Assembly: GCA_023399095.1 (NCBI GenBank)
Contig: JAEWQS010000096.1
Coordinates: 1-13,955, forward strand
Source: Bacillota bacterium
GTDB taxonomy: Bacteria > Bacillota > Clostridia > Christensenellales > SZUA-584
Length of the DNA: 13,955 nt
Direction: 5' to 3'
The position numbers and the translations under genes were made by a program. The notes beneath the pieces are model-generated. The model had not been told where the DNA came from, searched no databases, and saw only the letters and a list, made by a program, of their open reading frames with translations. Positions 1-6,354 of the stretch are shown here, piece after piece (the stretch's first letter is position 1; each line of letters opens with the position of its first letter).

Positions 1-186
1 CTACACGATCATTTTGTATAACAGGCAAGCCCAGCAATTCTTATTGGATAATCTATTAAGTATCGTGTCTTAGGATTAATTTGTTCTTAATACATAGAAC
101 CGAAATAAGCAATTATAGCAATAATGTTCAGATCAGAAGGTGTTCGGAACATAATATTACTTATATAAATACGAGGGATGTTTGAT

Positions 187-578
187 ATGAAACTGGGAGC
201 AACGTTATACATTAAGAACACACTTGAAGCTGTGGATTTCTATAAAGAAGCTTTGGAATGACTTTGGGATATAACGAGAAATTTCCAGATGGGACTTACA
301 TACATGCGGTTTTACTTAAAGACGGACAAGAAGTCTTTGCTGTAAGCGAGTCCCAAAATGATGCCTTTGTTAATGTTATGCTAACTTCATCATTAAAAGA
401 GTCGCGTCCGACTATGAGTTATGGAATTAATTTTGATAACGAAGATGAAGTAAGAAAAGCATATTCCATGTTAGCAGAAGGAGGAAAGGTGCTTCTCCCT
501 TTAGGATCACTTCCTTGGTGTTCTTGTTGCGCTGATGTGGTAAATAAATATGGTGTATATTGGTACATTGCTGTGTAA
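187..578 (+). pseudogene. VOC-superfamily (glyoxalase/PhnB-like) protein, broken by a one-base frameshift
   Basis: The reading frame starts at ATG 187 behind a GAGGG ribosome binding site (173-177) and encodes MKLGATLYIKNTLEAVDFYK before stopping at TGA 259-261. From ATG 258, one base back, the frame continues as MTLGYNEKFPDG and runs to TAA 578. Joined, the two pieces make one continuous VOC domain protein of about 130 residues: the N-terminal beta-strand and NT-EAVDFYKEA helix, a central DG-E-FAVSE strand, then SYGINF and a C-terminal DKYGVYW-like strand (here NKYGVYWYIAV). The junction GCTTTGGAATGACT becomes Ala-Phe-Gly-Met-Thr if one T is restored to the T run at 252-254, which matches the family. 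VOC proteins of this kind are small metal-binding resistance or lyase-like enzymes; the substrate cannot be read here. The downstream piece alone lacks the first beta-alpha unit and is unlikely to fold. A sequencing error would look the same. Confidence 0.8.
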
Positions 579-601
579 GCATATCATTCCAATTAATCGA
601 A

Positions 602-642
602 CAGTATGAGCAAAATGGGCAGTCGTTTATGATAGGCTCAAC
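602..642 (+). repeat. Imperfect direct repeat, copy 1 (upstream of the CPBP gene)
   Basis: A 41-bp stretch starting CAGTATGAGCAAAATGGGCA is repeated with about 85-90% identity at 1460-1501. This copy ends two bases before the ribosome binding site of the CPBP gene. It reads as an open frame giving QYEQNGQSFMIGST. The nature of the repeat is unknown to me. Confidence 0.7.
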
Positions 643-655
643 GAGGGTCAATTTT

Positions 656-1450
656 ATGCTTCGGACAAAACATTTGCTTATGGACAAAGCATCCATAATC
701 CTTATCATTATTATGTTATTATTAAGATACCCACTGCTTTTTATGAGCCAATTTGGTTTGATAAATAATACGGTGTCTATGGTTGCGTTTTTATTGGGAA
801 CTTATCTTTGCACAGGAATCTTTATATGCAAAAACATAAAAAGTCTATATCAATACTGCATTTCGACTCCGGCATTGATATTATTCCTTTTGTCGCCAAT
901 CGCATCCTTTATATGTAATTCAAATGACCCTACGGCTCTCGTAAGAATTGCAATGGCAATTGTATTTGTTATATACCTTTTTCGCAAAAGGCATATTTTA
1001 AGTGTTAAAAATGACAAGAAGACGATTTTACCAAATTGTTTGATTGTTATCGCCTGCATTGTTTTAACCACGCTCCTATTTGCCTACTTAAGAGGGTTTT
1101 CAGGAGTGGAAAGCCCGTTTACGCTGACTATGCTAGCAAACAGTTTGCTGTTTCAATTGTCTTTTGCCGCAGTTATGGAAGAACCGTTATTTAGAGGTTT
1201 TTTGTGGGGAGGCTTTCAACAACTCGGCCTAAGTGAAGGTTGGATATGTATTCTGCAAGCATTATTGTTTTGGCTTGGTCATATTTATTATTTCAATACC
1301 GAAATCAACTTTTGGGTTATAATACCTATTGGCTCGTTGGTTTTGGGATTTATTATAATGAAAACCAAAAGCATTGCCTATTCGATGGTTACTCATTCGT
1401 TTATGAATTCATTAGGCGACATATTTCAGCACTTCATAAAACTTTTTTGA
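656..1450 (+). CDS. CPBP-family intramembrane protease-like protein (CAAX protease/bacteriocin-processing type)
   Basis: A 264-residue polytopic membrane protein with about eight hydrophobic segments. The C-terminal half carries the CPBP (Abi, Rce1-like) signature: motif 1 EEPLFRGFLWG with Glu175, Glu176 and Arg180, motif 2 His209 in WLGHIYYF, and motif 3 His247 and Asn251 in VTHSFMN. These are the residues that bind zinc or form the glutamate active site in Rce1-type proteases, so it should be catalytically competent. In Bacillota such proteins are linked to bacteriocin self-immunity, protein maturation or prenylated-protein processing; the substrate here is unknown. The frame stays open upstream to ATG 560, but ATG 656 is preferred. 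It has GAGGG at 643-647 at good spacing, while the upstream extension is soluble, overlaps the VOC remnant and contains repeat copy 1. Base composition is AT-rich like its neighbours. Confidence 0.85.
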   Translation: MLRTKHLLMDKASIILIIIMLLLRYPLLFMSQFGLINNTVSMVAFLLGTYLCTGIFICKNIKSLYQYCISTPALILFLLSPIASFICNSNDPTALVRIAMAIVFVIYLFRKRHILSVKNDKKTILPNCLIVIACIVLTTLLFAYLRGFSGVESPFTLTMLANSLLFQLSFAAVMEEPLFRGFLWGGFQQLGLSEGWICILQALLFWLGHIYYFNTEINFWVIIPIGSLVLGFIIMKTKSIAYSMVTHSFMNSLGDIFQHFIKLF

Positions 1451-1459
1451 GCCGCTTCG

Positions 1460-1501
1460 CAGTTTGAGCAAAATGGCCAGTAGTTATATGATAGGTTCAA
1501 C
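1460..1501 (+). repeat. Imperfect direct repeat, copy 2 (downstream of the CPBP gene)
   Basis: A second copy of the 602-642 repeat, starting CAGTTTGAGCAAAATGGCCA, nine bases after the CPBP stop codon. Compared with copy 1 it has four substitutions and one inserted base. In the frame that is open in copy 1 it carries a TAG and a frameshift, so the peptide QFEQNGQ...YMIGST is interrupted. The CPBP gene is therefore exactly bracketed by the two copies. Confidence 0.7.
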
Positions 1502-1548
1502 CTGAACAGTATCCATATAATAACACATAACATACAGAGGAAAATATA

Positions 1549-1794
1549 ATGGGAAATGATCTATTAATCAATCTCGATAGAATACATACAACAAAATTGG
1601 GCGCTGACCGAATCAAAAAGAATCTGGGATTAGATATTGCAGATGTTATTGCGTGGAGTAAGCAAAAGATCGAAAACGCAAATCATATAATCCAAAAAAG
1701 TAAGAACTGGTATGTTCATGTTGGTGATTTTGTCTTTACCATCAACGCCCATAGCTACACGATCATTACTGCACACAAAGAGAAAAGAAAGTAA
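1549..1794 (+). CDS. DUF3781 family protein
   Basis: A small soluble protein of 81 residues with AGAGG at 1536-1540 before ATG 1549. The pattern NLDRIHTTKLGADRIKKNLGL, then DVIAWSKQKIE, KNWYVHV and INAHSYTIITAHK is what I recognise as the DUF3781 family, and the length is typical. The family has no assigned function; it occurs as single small genes in Firmicutes, often in accessory regions. It lies 98 bp after the CPBP gene on the same strand. No promoter of its own is obvious, so it could be co-transcribed with the CPBP gene. Confidence 0.8.
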   Translation: MGNDLLINLDRIHTTKLGADRIKKNLGLDIADVIAWSKQKIENANHIIQKSKNWYVHVGDFVFTINAHSYTIITAHKEKRK

Positions 1795-1919
1795 AAAAAT
1801 CAGAGCAATCTATGAAGATTATAAGCACAATGCAAACCTCAACGATTTTGATAGAGACTTCCAGTGAAAAACCATGTATTATATACATATACTGAAATTT
1901 ATTTTACGCGAGGTATGGT

Positions 1920-3065
1920 ATGCAGTATCGTCATATCGGTCAAACAGGAAAAGAAGCGAGCATCATTGGTCTGGGCTGCGAGCATCTGGACGGCAAGGCT
2001 TATAAACAGATCGAAGACACAATAAAAACAGCGCTTGAACACGGAATAAACCTCATGGATGTTTTTATGCCGGGAAAAGAAGTTCGTGAAAACATCGCAA
2101 AGGCACTCGGAAACCGGCGCAAGGATGTGTTTATTCAAGGCCACATTGGCTCGACGGATATCAACCAGCAGTATGATATCAGCCGTGATATGCCGACTGT
2201 GAAACGGTATTTTGAAGATTGCCTGCGCATATTCGGCGGGTACATCGATTTTGGCATGCTGTTCTTTATCGATTCAGAAGAAGACTATCGCAATGTATTC
2301 GATGGCGGCCTTGCGGACTATGCGCAAAAGCTGAAAAGCAACGGAGACATTGGTCATATCGGCTTTAGCTCTCACAATCCGGTCACTGCGGCCAAGGTGA
2401 TTCAAACCGGTCTGCCGGAGCTTATGATGTTCAGCATCAATCTCGCTTTTGATTTATGTCCTTCGGACACCTATACGCTTGACGCGCTGGAAAATGACTG
2501 GCACGGCACGGGCTTTCACGGGCTTGATCCGGAGCGTTCTTCGCTGTACACGCTTTGTGAACAAAAGGGTGTGGGCATCAGCGTGATGAAAACGCTGGGT
2601 GCGGGCAAGCTCATTTCGGCAGAGCATACGCCGTTTTCCAGACCCATGTCGGTGAACCAGTGCATCCAATACGCGCTGAGTCGTCCGGCTGTATGCAGTG
2701 CGCTGCTGGGCTGCCAAACAGGTGATGAAGTTAAACAGGCCCTCAGGTTTTTTGAAGCGGCGGATGCTGACAAAGATTACACGCCGTTTTTAAACGAGCT
2801 GAAGAATGACTTTAAAGGCCATTGCGTCTATTGCAACCACTGCCTTCCCTGTCCGTCGGAAATTGACATAGCCGCTGTGAACAAGTATCTGGATATTGCA
2901 AAGCTGGACGAGAAAAACATACCGCCCTCCATTCGTTCCCATTACGGCAGCCTCGCGCATAGCGGCGCTGACTGCATTTCCTGCGGAAGCTGCGAAGGCC
3001 GCTGTCCGTTCGGCGTGCCGATCATGGATAACATGGCTCAGGCGGCGAGGTTGCTCGGTGAGTGA
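1920..3065 (+). CDS. Aldo/keto reductase-like protein with C-terminal two-cluster ferredoxin domain
   Basis: A 381-residue cytoplasmic protein. Residues 1-290 form an aldo/keto reductase TIM barrel (start MQYRHIGQTG, then IGLG, HGINLMDVF, GHIGFSSHNP, ALLGCQT). Residues 300-365 add two cysteine motifs: C302, C305, C308, C311 followed by Pro, and C352, C355, C358, C362 followed by Pro. These should bind two [4Fe-4S] clusters. Such fusions are common in anaerobes and suggest electron transfer from ferredoxin or clusters to a barrel-bound substrate. The usual catalytic tetrad is poorly kept: Asp47 is present, but no Tyr stands at the normal place after it (DVFMPGKEVR), the Lys position is His75 and the His position is Phe115 or Phe116. 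NADPH-dependent carbonyl reduction by the normal mechanism is therefore doubtful. GAGG at 1910-1913 precedes ATG 1920. The gene is more GC-rich than its neighbours. Confidence 0.85.
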   Translation: MQYRHIGQTGKEASIIGLGCEHLDGKAYKQIEDTIKTALEHGINLMDVFMPGKEVRENIAKALGNRRKDVFIQGHIGSTDINQQYDISRDMPTVKRYFEDCLRIFGGYIDFGMLFFIDSEEDYRNVFDGGLADYAQKLKSNGDIGHIGFSSHNPVTAAKVIQTGLPELMMFSINLAFDLCPSDTYTLDALENDWHGTGFHGLDPERSSLYTLCEQKGVGISVMKTLGAGKLISAEHTPFSRPMSVNQCIQYALSRPAVCSALLGCQTGDEVKQALRFFEAADADKDYTPFLNELKNDFKGHCVYCNHCLPCPSEIDIAAVNKYLDIAKLDEKNIPPSIRSHYGSLAHSGADCISCGSCEGRCPFGVPIMDNMAQAARLLGE

Positions 3066-3092
3066 CAGTAAATAATAATGGAATTATGAAAA

Positions 3093-3126
3093 CGAGAGCA
3101 AGGGTATTCACCTTTGCTTTTGTTCT
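3093..3126 (+). terminator. Rho-independent terminator after the aldo/keto reductase gene
   Basis: AGCAAGGGT (3097-3105) pairs with ACCTTTGCT (3110-3118) across a four-base ATTC loop with one G-U pair. The stem can be extended outward by up to four more weak pairs, and a T-rich tract (TTTTGTTCTTCT) follows. It starts 27 bp after the stop codon at 3065. Confidence 0.75.
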
Positions 3127-3238
3127 TCTCTAGATTCAAGGGTAAAGGATACCAATAAAAAAGGGTTAATAGATGCACGTGTCGAAAATTTAACAAATAG
3201 TGAAAGATTATGACTTGGATGTCTTTGTTGGAGGAAAA

Positions 3239-4663
3239 ATGAAAAAAACCTATACACTTTTATTAGCTACAATTATGGCTATTGGTATATTGGTGGTAAA
3301 CGGATGCGGGGTCGGTCTTAACCTTTTAAGCCCTTATAATAGAGAGGAACCCACTCAAACGGAAGAAGCGGTGGGAACAGAAAAAGCAGCGGAAAAAGAA
3401 TCGGTATTAGAATCACTTGATGAACCGTCACCCACACCAACCGTAAATGACGAAAAAAGAGACATCCGAGATTGTAATGATTCTTTGGCTATGCTTGGGT
3501 ATTACTTTTCATCGGTTGAAGAAGCGGTCAACTATTTTGAAGAGGCATACGAAAATACAGGAAATGAAAGAGATTTTGTTGATTTGTGTATTTGCCTGAT
3601 TAAATCAAATAGAATGGAAAGTAAAAAAGAGAAGTATTTCGCCAAAATGGACGATCTTCTATCGGATGATGAAATCGAGTTGGTCGGATTTGGATATGAA
3701 GCGATTGGAGTTTACTACGCTGATTATGCTCTTATGCAAATAGAAAAGAATTCGGCTGATTGCATTGACATCATGCAGGAATATGCGCAAAAAGCACCTA
3801 ATAAGGCGATATATTATCTTGAGTTTTACATAAGGCTCACACAAAGAGAAAGTCTTATTACAGAAAGTTTGAAGAACGAATATAAACTCATAAAGGAAGT
3901 GTACAACGAATTTGATAAACTTGATGATGTTACATTTGTTACAAAGCAAGTTTTTTGTAACTTTATGTACACTTCTGCCGTTAGCTTAGGATATGATAAG
4001 GATGCACGGCGTTTTTCAGATGAATATACTGATCGTAACGAATATTATGAGAAAAATGAAGATGAAATAAATGACCAGATTTATAACCAAACATATATTG
4101 ATGATCTAGATAGATTTGGATTCTACTTTTATCAAGATGAGTGGTATTTTCTAGTGGAAGAGTATAAACAAACAGGTAATCAACGAGCACTTGCGGACGC
4201 GTGCTTGATTCTTTCTCACTGTTGTTCAGATTATCACTATAATATTAGAGAGTCATTTCCTGATTTATTAAGTATTTTAGATCAGCAGGGATACGTGACG
4301 GGAATCGGCACAGCGGATGTAGATAGAATGTATGCCTTGTATGTATGGGCATTTGTTGATATGAATTCTTTCAGAGACGAATTCCAAACATATATTGAAA
4401 AAGCAAACAGCAAGATGGCATTTGTTGAAGAGCTATTATCTGAAATGCTTTATTATTTTATTGATCCGGATTTTGATGATTTAGAATTTGTTTATAATGA
4501 AGGAGTCAGACTGCTTAATGAAGTCGAAGGTAAGCAGGATACTCTAAGCAACTATGAAAAAAACAGTTACTTAAATCTTTTAGGAACAGTTAATTATGCA
4601 AGTTCTTTATATACGGATTTAGCCAAATACAAGCCATCAATACAAACTGGAAACACGGTTTAG
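3239..4663 (+). CDS. Secreted lipoprotein of unknown function with internal duplication
   Basis: I do not recognise a family. The 474-residue product begins with a signal peptide (MKKTYTLLLATIMAIGILVV) and a lipobox VNGC with Cys23, so it should be a membrane-anchored lipoprotein outside the cell. Residues 32-75 are a low-complexity linker rich in Glu, Thr and Pro. The rest is acidic, helical and rich in Tyr, Phe, Asp and Glu, and resembles a helical-repeat (TPR-like) solenoid. Two parts look duplicated: residues 83-122 (LAMLGYYF, then YENTGNERDFVDLC) and 290-326 (LDRFGFYF, then YKQTGNQRALADAC). ATG 3239 is preferred over ATG 3200 because GGAGG (3230-3234) lies just before it and the signal peptide starts there. 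The gene is AT-rich, unlike the flanking reductase and the DUF5058 operon. A role as a binding or scaffold lipoprotein is only a guess. Confidence 0.75.
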   Translation: MKKTYTLLLATIMAIGILVVNGCGVGLNLLSPYNREEPTQTEEAVGTEKAAEKESVLESLDEPSPTPTVNDEKRDIRDCNDSLAMLGYYFSSVEEAVNYFEEAYENTGNERDFVDLCICLIKSNRMESKKEKYFAKMDDLLSDDEIELVGFGYEAIGVYYADYALMQIEKNSADCIDIMQEYAQKAPNKAIYYLEFYIRLTQRESLITESLKNEYKLIKEVYNEFDKLDDVTFVTKQVFCNFMYTSAVSLGYDKDARRFSDEYTDRNEYYEKNEDEINDQIYNQTYIDDLDRFGFYFYQDEWYFLVEEYKQTGNQRALADACLILSHCCSDYHYNIRESFPDLLSILDQQGYVTGIGTADVDRMYALYVWAFVDMNSFRDEFQTYIEKANSKMAFVEELLSEMLYYFIDPDFDDLEFVYNEGVRLLNEVEGKQDTLSNYEKNSYLNLLGTVNYASSLYTDLAKYKPSIQTGNTV

Positions 4664-4718
4664 TCGGGTTTAGAAATGTACTTGTCTTACCGCTTGAGTA
4701 TTATCAGCGGGGTTATAA

Positions 4719-4747
4719 TTGCCACACCTGTTGTAAACATATATAAT
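4719..4747 (+). promoter_or_regulatory. Promoter of the DUF5058-M20-DegV operon
   Basis: TTGCCA (4719-4724), a 17-bp spacer and a perfect TATAAT (4742-4747) give a strong SigA-type promoter. Transcription should start near 4754, about 55 bp before the first gene. A 7-bp inverted repeat, ATTCGCT at 4750-4756 and AGCGAAT at 4782-4788, overlaps the expected start point and could be an operator or a leader hairpin. Confidence 0.65.
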
Positions 4748-4809
4748 ATATTCGCTATATTCGTATTATTTTTTTCAATTCAGCGAATTCAATTTAAGGA
4801 GTGATGGTT

Positions 4810-5538
4810 TTGGAGTTTATGAACAGTGCCTATTTATACATCATCGGCGCCGTCATCGCTGTTTTTGTGCTGGCACAATCCGTTTTTTTTCTTGTCCGCG
4901 CCGTGAAACGCGGCCGCGAGCTTGGTTTGTCCAATAAAGCCATGAAGGATGTTGCTGTGTCCAGCGCGACGTTCTCGGTGGTGCCGTCTGTGCCCATCGT
5001 TCTCGCGATGATCACGCTGGCCGCGACGATCGGCGCGCCGTTTTCGTGGATCCGCCTGTCGGTAATCGGATCGATGTCGTACGAGACGGTGGCAGCGGGG
5101 GCAGTGGCCGGAGCTGCGGGAGACATCACGGCCTCTGTGTATGCGGGTATCATGTGGGTGATGACAATCGGTATCATCAGCGGGCCGCTATTCAACATCT
5201 TTGGACTCAAGAAATATCAGAACAAGCTGGCGCAGATCGGCGAGCGCAACCCCAAGTGGTCGAAGATACTCATTGATGCGCTGTTTATGGGCATCATCGC
5301 TGTGATGGGCGGTCAGTATATCGCCAAAGGCATTGCGGCGTTTGCGGGTACGGCTGCTGATAAGATCGTACTGGGCGGCGAGGCGCAGCTGCTGACGCTT
5401 CTGACAGGTGCGGTGCTGATGGGGCTGTTCGGGCTTGTTATCAAGTTCACCAAGGCCAAGTGGCTCGAGAACTTTGCGCTGCCTATATCGATGATTGGCG
5501 CAATTGCGCTGTCCGTGGTTTACCACGGCATGTTTTAG
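4810..5538 (+). CDS. DUF5058 family polytopic membrane protein
   Basis: About 242 residues with six to seven membrane segments, starting EFMNSAYLYIIGAVIAVFVL and followed by a basic loop (RAVKRGRELG). I recognise this as DUF5058, an uncharacterised Firmicutes membrane family. Small-residue-rich segments (AGAVAGAAGDITASVYAG) and a conserved-looking MWVMTIGI helix are reminiscent of transporter cores. The start is decided by the ribosome binding site AAGGAG at 4796-4801: GTG 4801 overlaps it, ATG 4804 is only two bases away, ATG 4819 is too far, and TTG 4810 lies eight bases downstream. The next gene starts 10 bp after the stop and also encodes a membrane protein, so the two probably form one complex. 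The M20 hydrolase downstream suggests transport of an amidated substrate; this is inference. Confidence 0.75.
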   Translation: MEFMNSAYLYIIGAVIAVFVLAQSVFFLVRAVKRGRELGLSNKAMKDVAVSSATFSVVPSVPIVLAMITLAATIGAPFSWIRLSVIGSMSYETVAAGAVAGAAGDITASVYAGIMWVMTIGIISGPLFNIFGLKKYQNKLAQIGERNPKWSKILIDALFMGIIAVMGGQYIAKGIAAFAGTAADKIVLGGEAQLLTLLTGAVLMGLFGLVIKFTKAKWLENFALPISMIGAIALSVVYHGMF

Positions 5539-5548
5539 GAGGTGCAGC

Positions 5549-6253
5549 ATGAAGAAAGAACAAGGACTTATGCTAAGCGAATACAAGGAAATGACGCACC
5601 GAATCGGCAGGATATGGACAGCCGCCGCGATGGTGCTGATCATAGCTGTGCCGCTGATATTTTGTCTCATTTACGATGTGCTTCCCGAATGGAACTCGTT
5701 TTTAAGAGGCGCGATCGCAATTATCCCGATGTACTGGGCGATCGGGCTCATCGAAGTGTTCAACTATTCGCCGATGCTGGGCAGCGGCGGCACGTATCTC
5801 GCATTTGTGACGGGCAATCTGCTCAATATGAAGGTGCCTGCGGCACAGGTCGCGCTCAGCAAAGCGGGCGTGAGTGCCACGACGGAGGAGGGCGAAGTGC
5901 TGTCCACTATCGCGGTTGCGGTGTCCACCATTGTGACCGATCTGATACTGATATTGGGGCTGCTTTTCGTGATACCCATTACCAACTGGATCAACGCAGA
6001 CCCGGTGCTATCAAGCGTGTTTGACTTGTCCACAGGCTACGTGATCCCCGCGCTGTTCGGTGCGCTGGGCGTGGTGTTCCTCTCCAAGAGCTGGAAAATC
6101 GCGATTGTCCCCACGCTGCTGATGATACTCATCTTTTTGCTCATCCCCGCCACTTACGCAATTTCCGGCATACTGATTCCCGTGATGTCGGTATTGGCGG
6201 TGCTGATTGCAAGATGGATGTTTATCACGAAGACGGACAAACATATCAATTAA
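5549..6253 (+). CDS. Polytopic membrane protein, probable partner of the DUF5058 protein
   Basis: 234 residues with about six to seven hydrophobic segments and a short charged N-terminus (MKKEQGLMLSEYKEMTHRIG). I cannot name a family with certainty. A glycine-rich re-entrant-like stretch, SPMLGSGGTYLAFVTGNL (about residues 72-89), is followed by an amphipathic part (KVPAAQVALSKAGV) and a LSTIAVAVSTIVTDLILIL helix. This resembles substrate-binding hairpins in secondary transporters. The start at ATG 5549 is fixed by AGGAGG (5537-5542), which overlaps the stop codon of the DUF5058 gene; the open frame before it is chance. Tight spacing and similar size argue for a heteromeric two-protein transporter or channel with DUF5058. 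No ATP-binding protein is encoded nearby, so if it is a transporter it is likely driven by an ion gradient. Confidence 0.7.
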   Translation: MKKEQGLMLSEYKEMTHRIGRIWTAAAMVLIIAVPLIFCLIYDVLPEWNSFLRGAIAIIPMYWAIGLIEVFNYSPMLGSGGTYLAFVTGNLLNMKVPAAQVALSKAGVSATTEEGEVLSTIAVAVSTIVTDLILILGLLFVIPITNWINADPVLSSVFDLSTGYVIPALFGALGVVFLSKSWKIAIVPTLLMILIFLLIPATYAISGILIPVMSVLAVLIARWMFITKTDKHIN

Positions 6254-6284
6254 GTGTAATATAAAATGTTTGTCCAGTCGGAGT

Positions 6285-6325
6285 ACATTGCTCCAACCTT
6301 TATATATTTAACTTGTCGGAGCAAT
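6285..6325 (+). repeat. Hairpin-forming repeat element, copy 1 (between the membrane pair and M20)
   Basis: ATTGCTCC (6287-6294) and GGAGCAAT (6318-6325) are perfect 8-bp inverted arms with a 23-base AT-rich loop. The element recurs at 7821-7860, with nearly identical ends and a different middle. A further CGGAG at 6279-6283 could pair alternatively with CTCC at 6291-6294. No T run follows, so it is not a normal terminator. Confidence 0.65.
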
Positions 6326-6354
6326 CAAAAGAACATGATTTAGGAAGTGAAGAC

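Noticed and set aside
560..655. N-terminal extension of the CPBP frame starting at ATG 560
   Set aside because: It overlaps the end of the VOC remnant, has no ribosome binding site and is not membrane-like; ATG 656 has GAGGG at proper spacing.
602..1501. Integron cassette array or insertion sequence around the CPBP gene
   Set aside because: The repeats lack recognisable attC core sites and inverted terminal repeats, and no transposase or integrase frame is present.
1775..1867. Open frame after DUF3781 reading KKIRAIYEDYKHNANLNDF
   Set aside because: It looks protein-like but has no start codon or ribosome binding site, and I could not link it to a family. It may be a gene remnant, but the support is too weak for a feature.
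4830..5210. Long minus-strand frames opposite the DUF5058 gene and other genes
   Set aside because: They are antisense shadows of codon usage in well-supported genes, without ribosome binding sites or family features.
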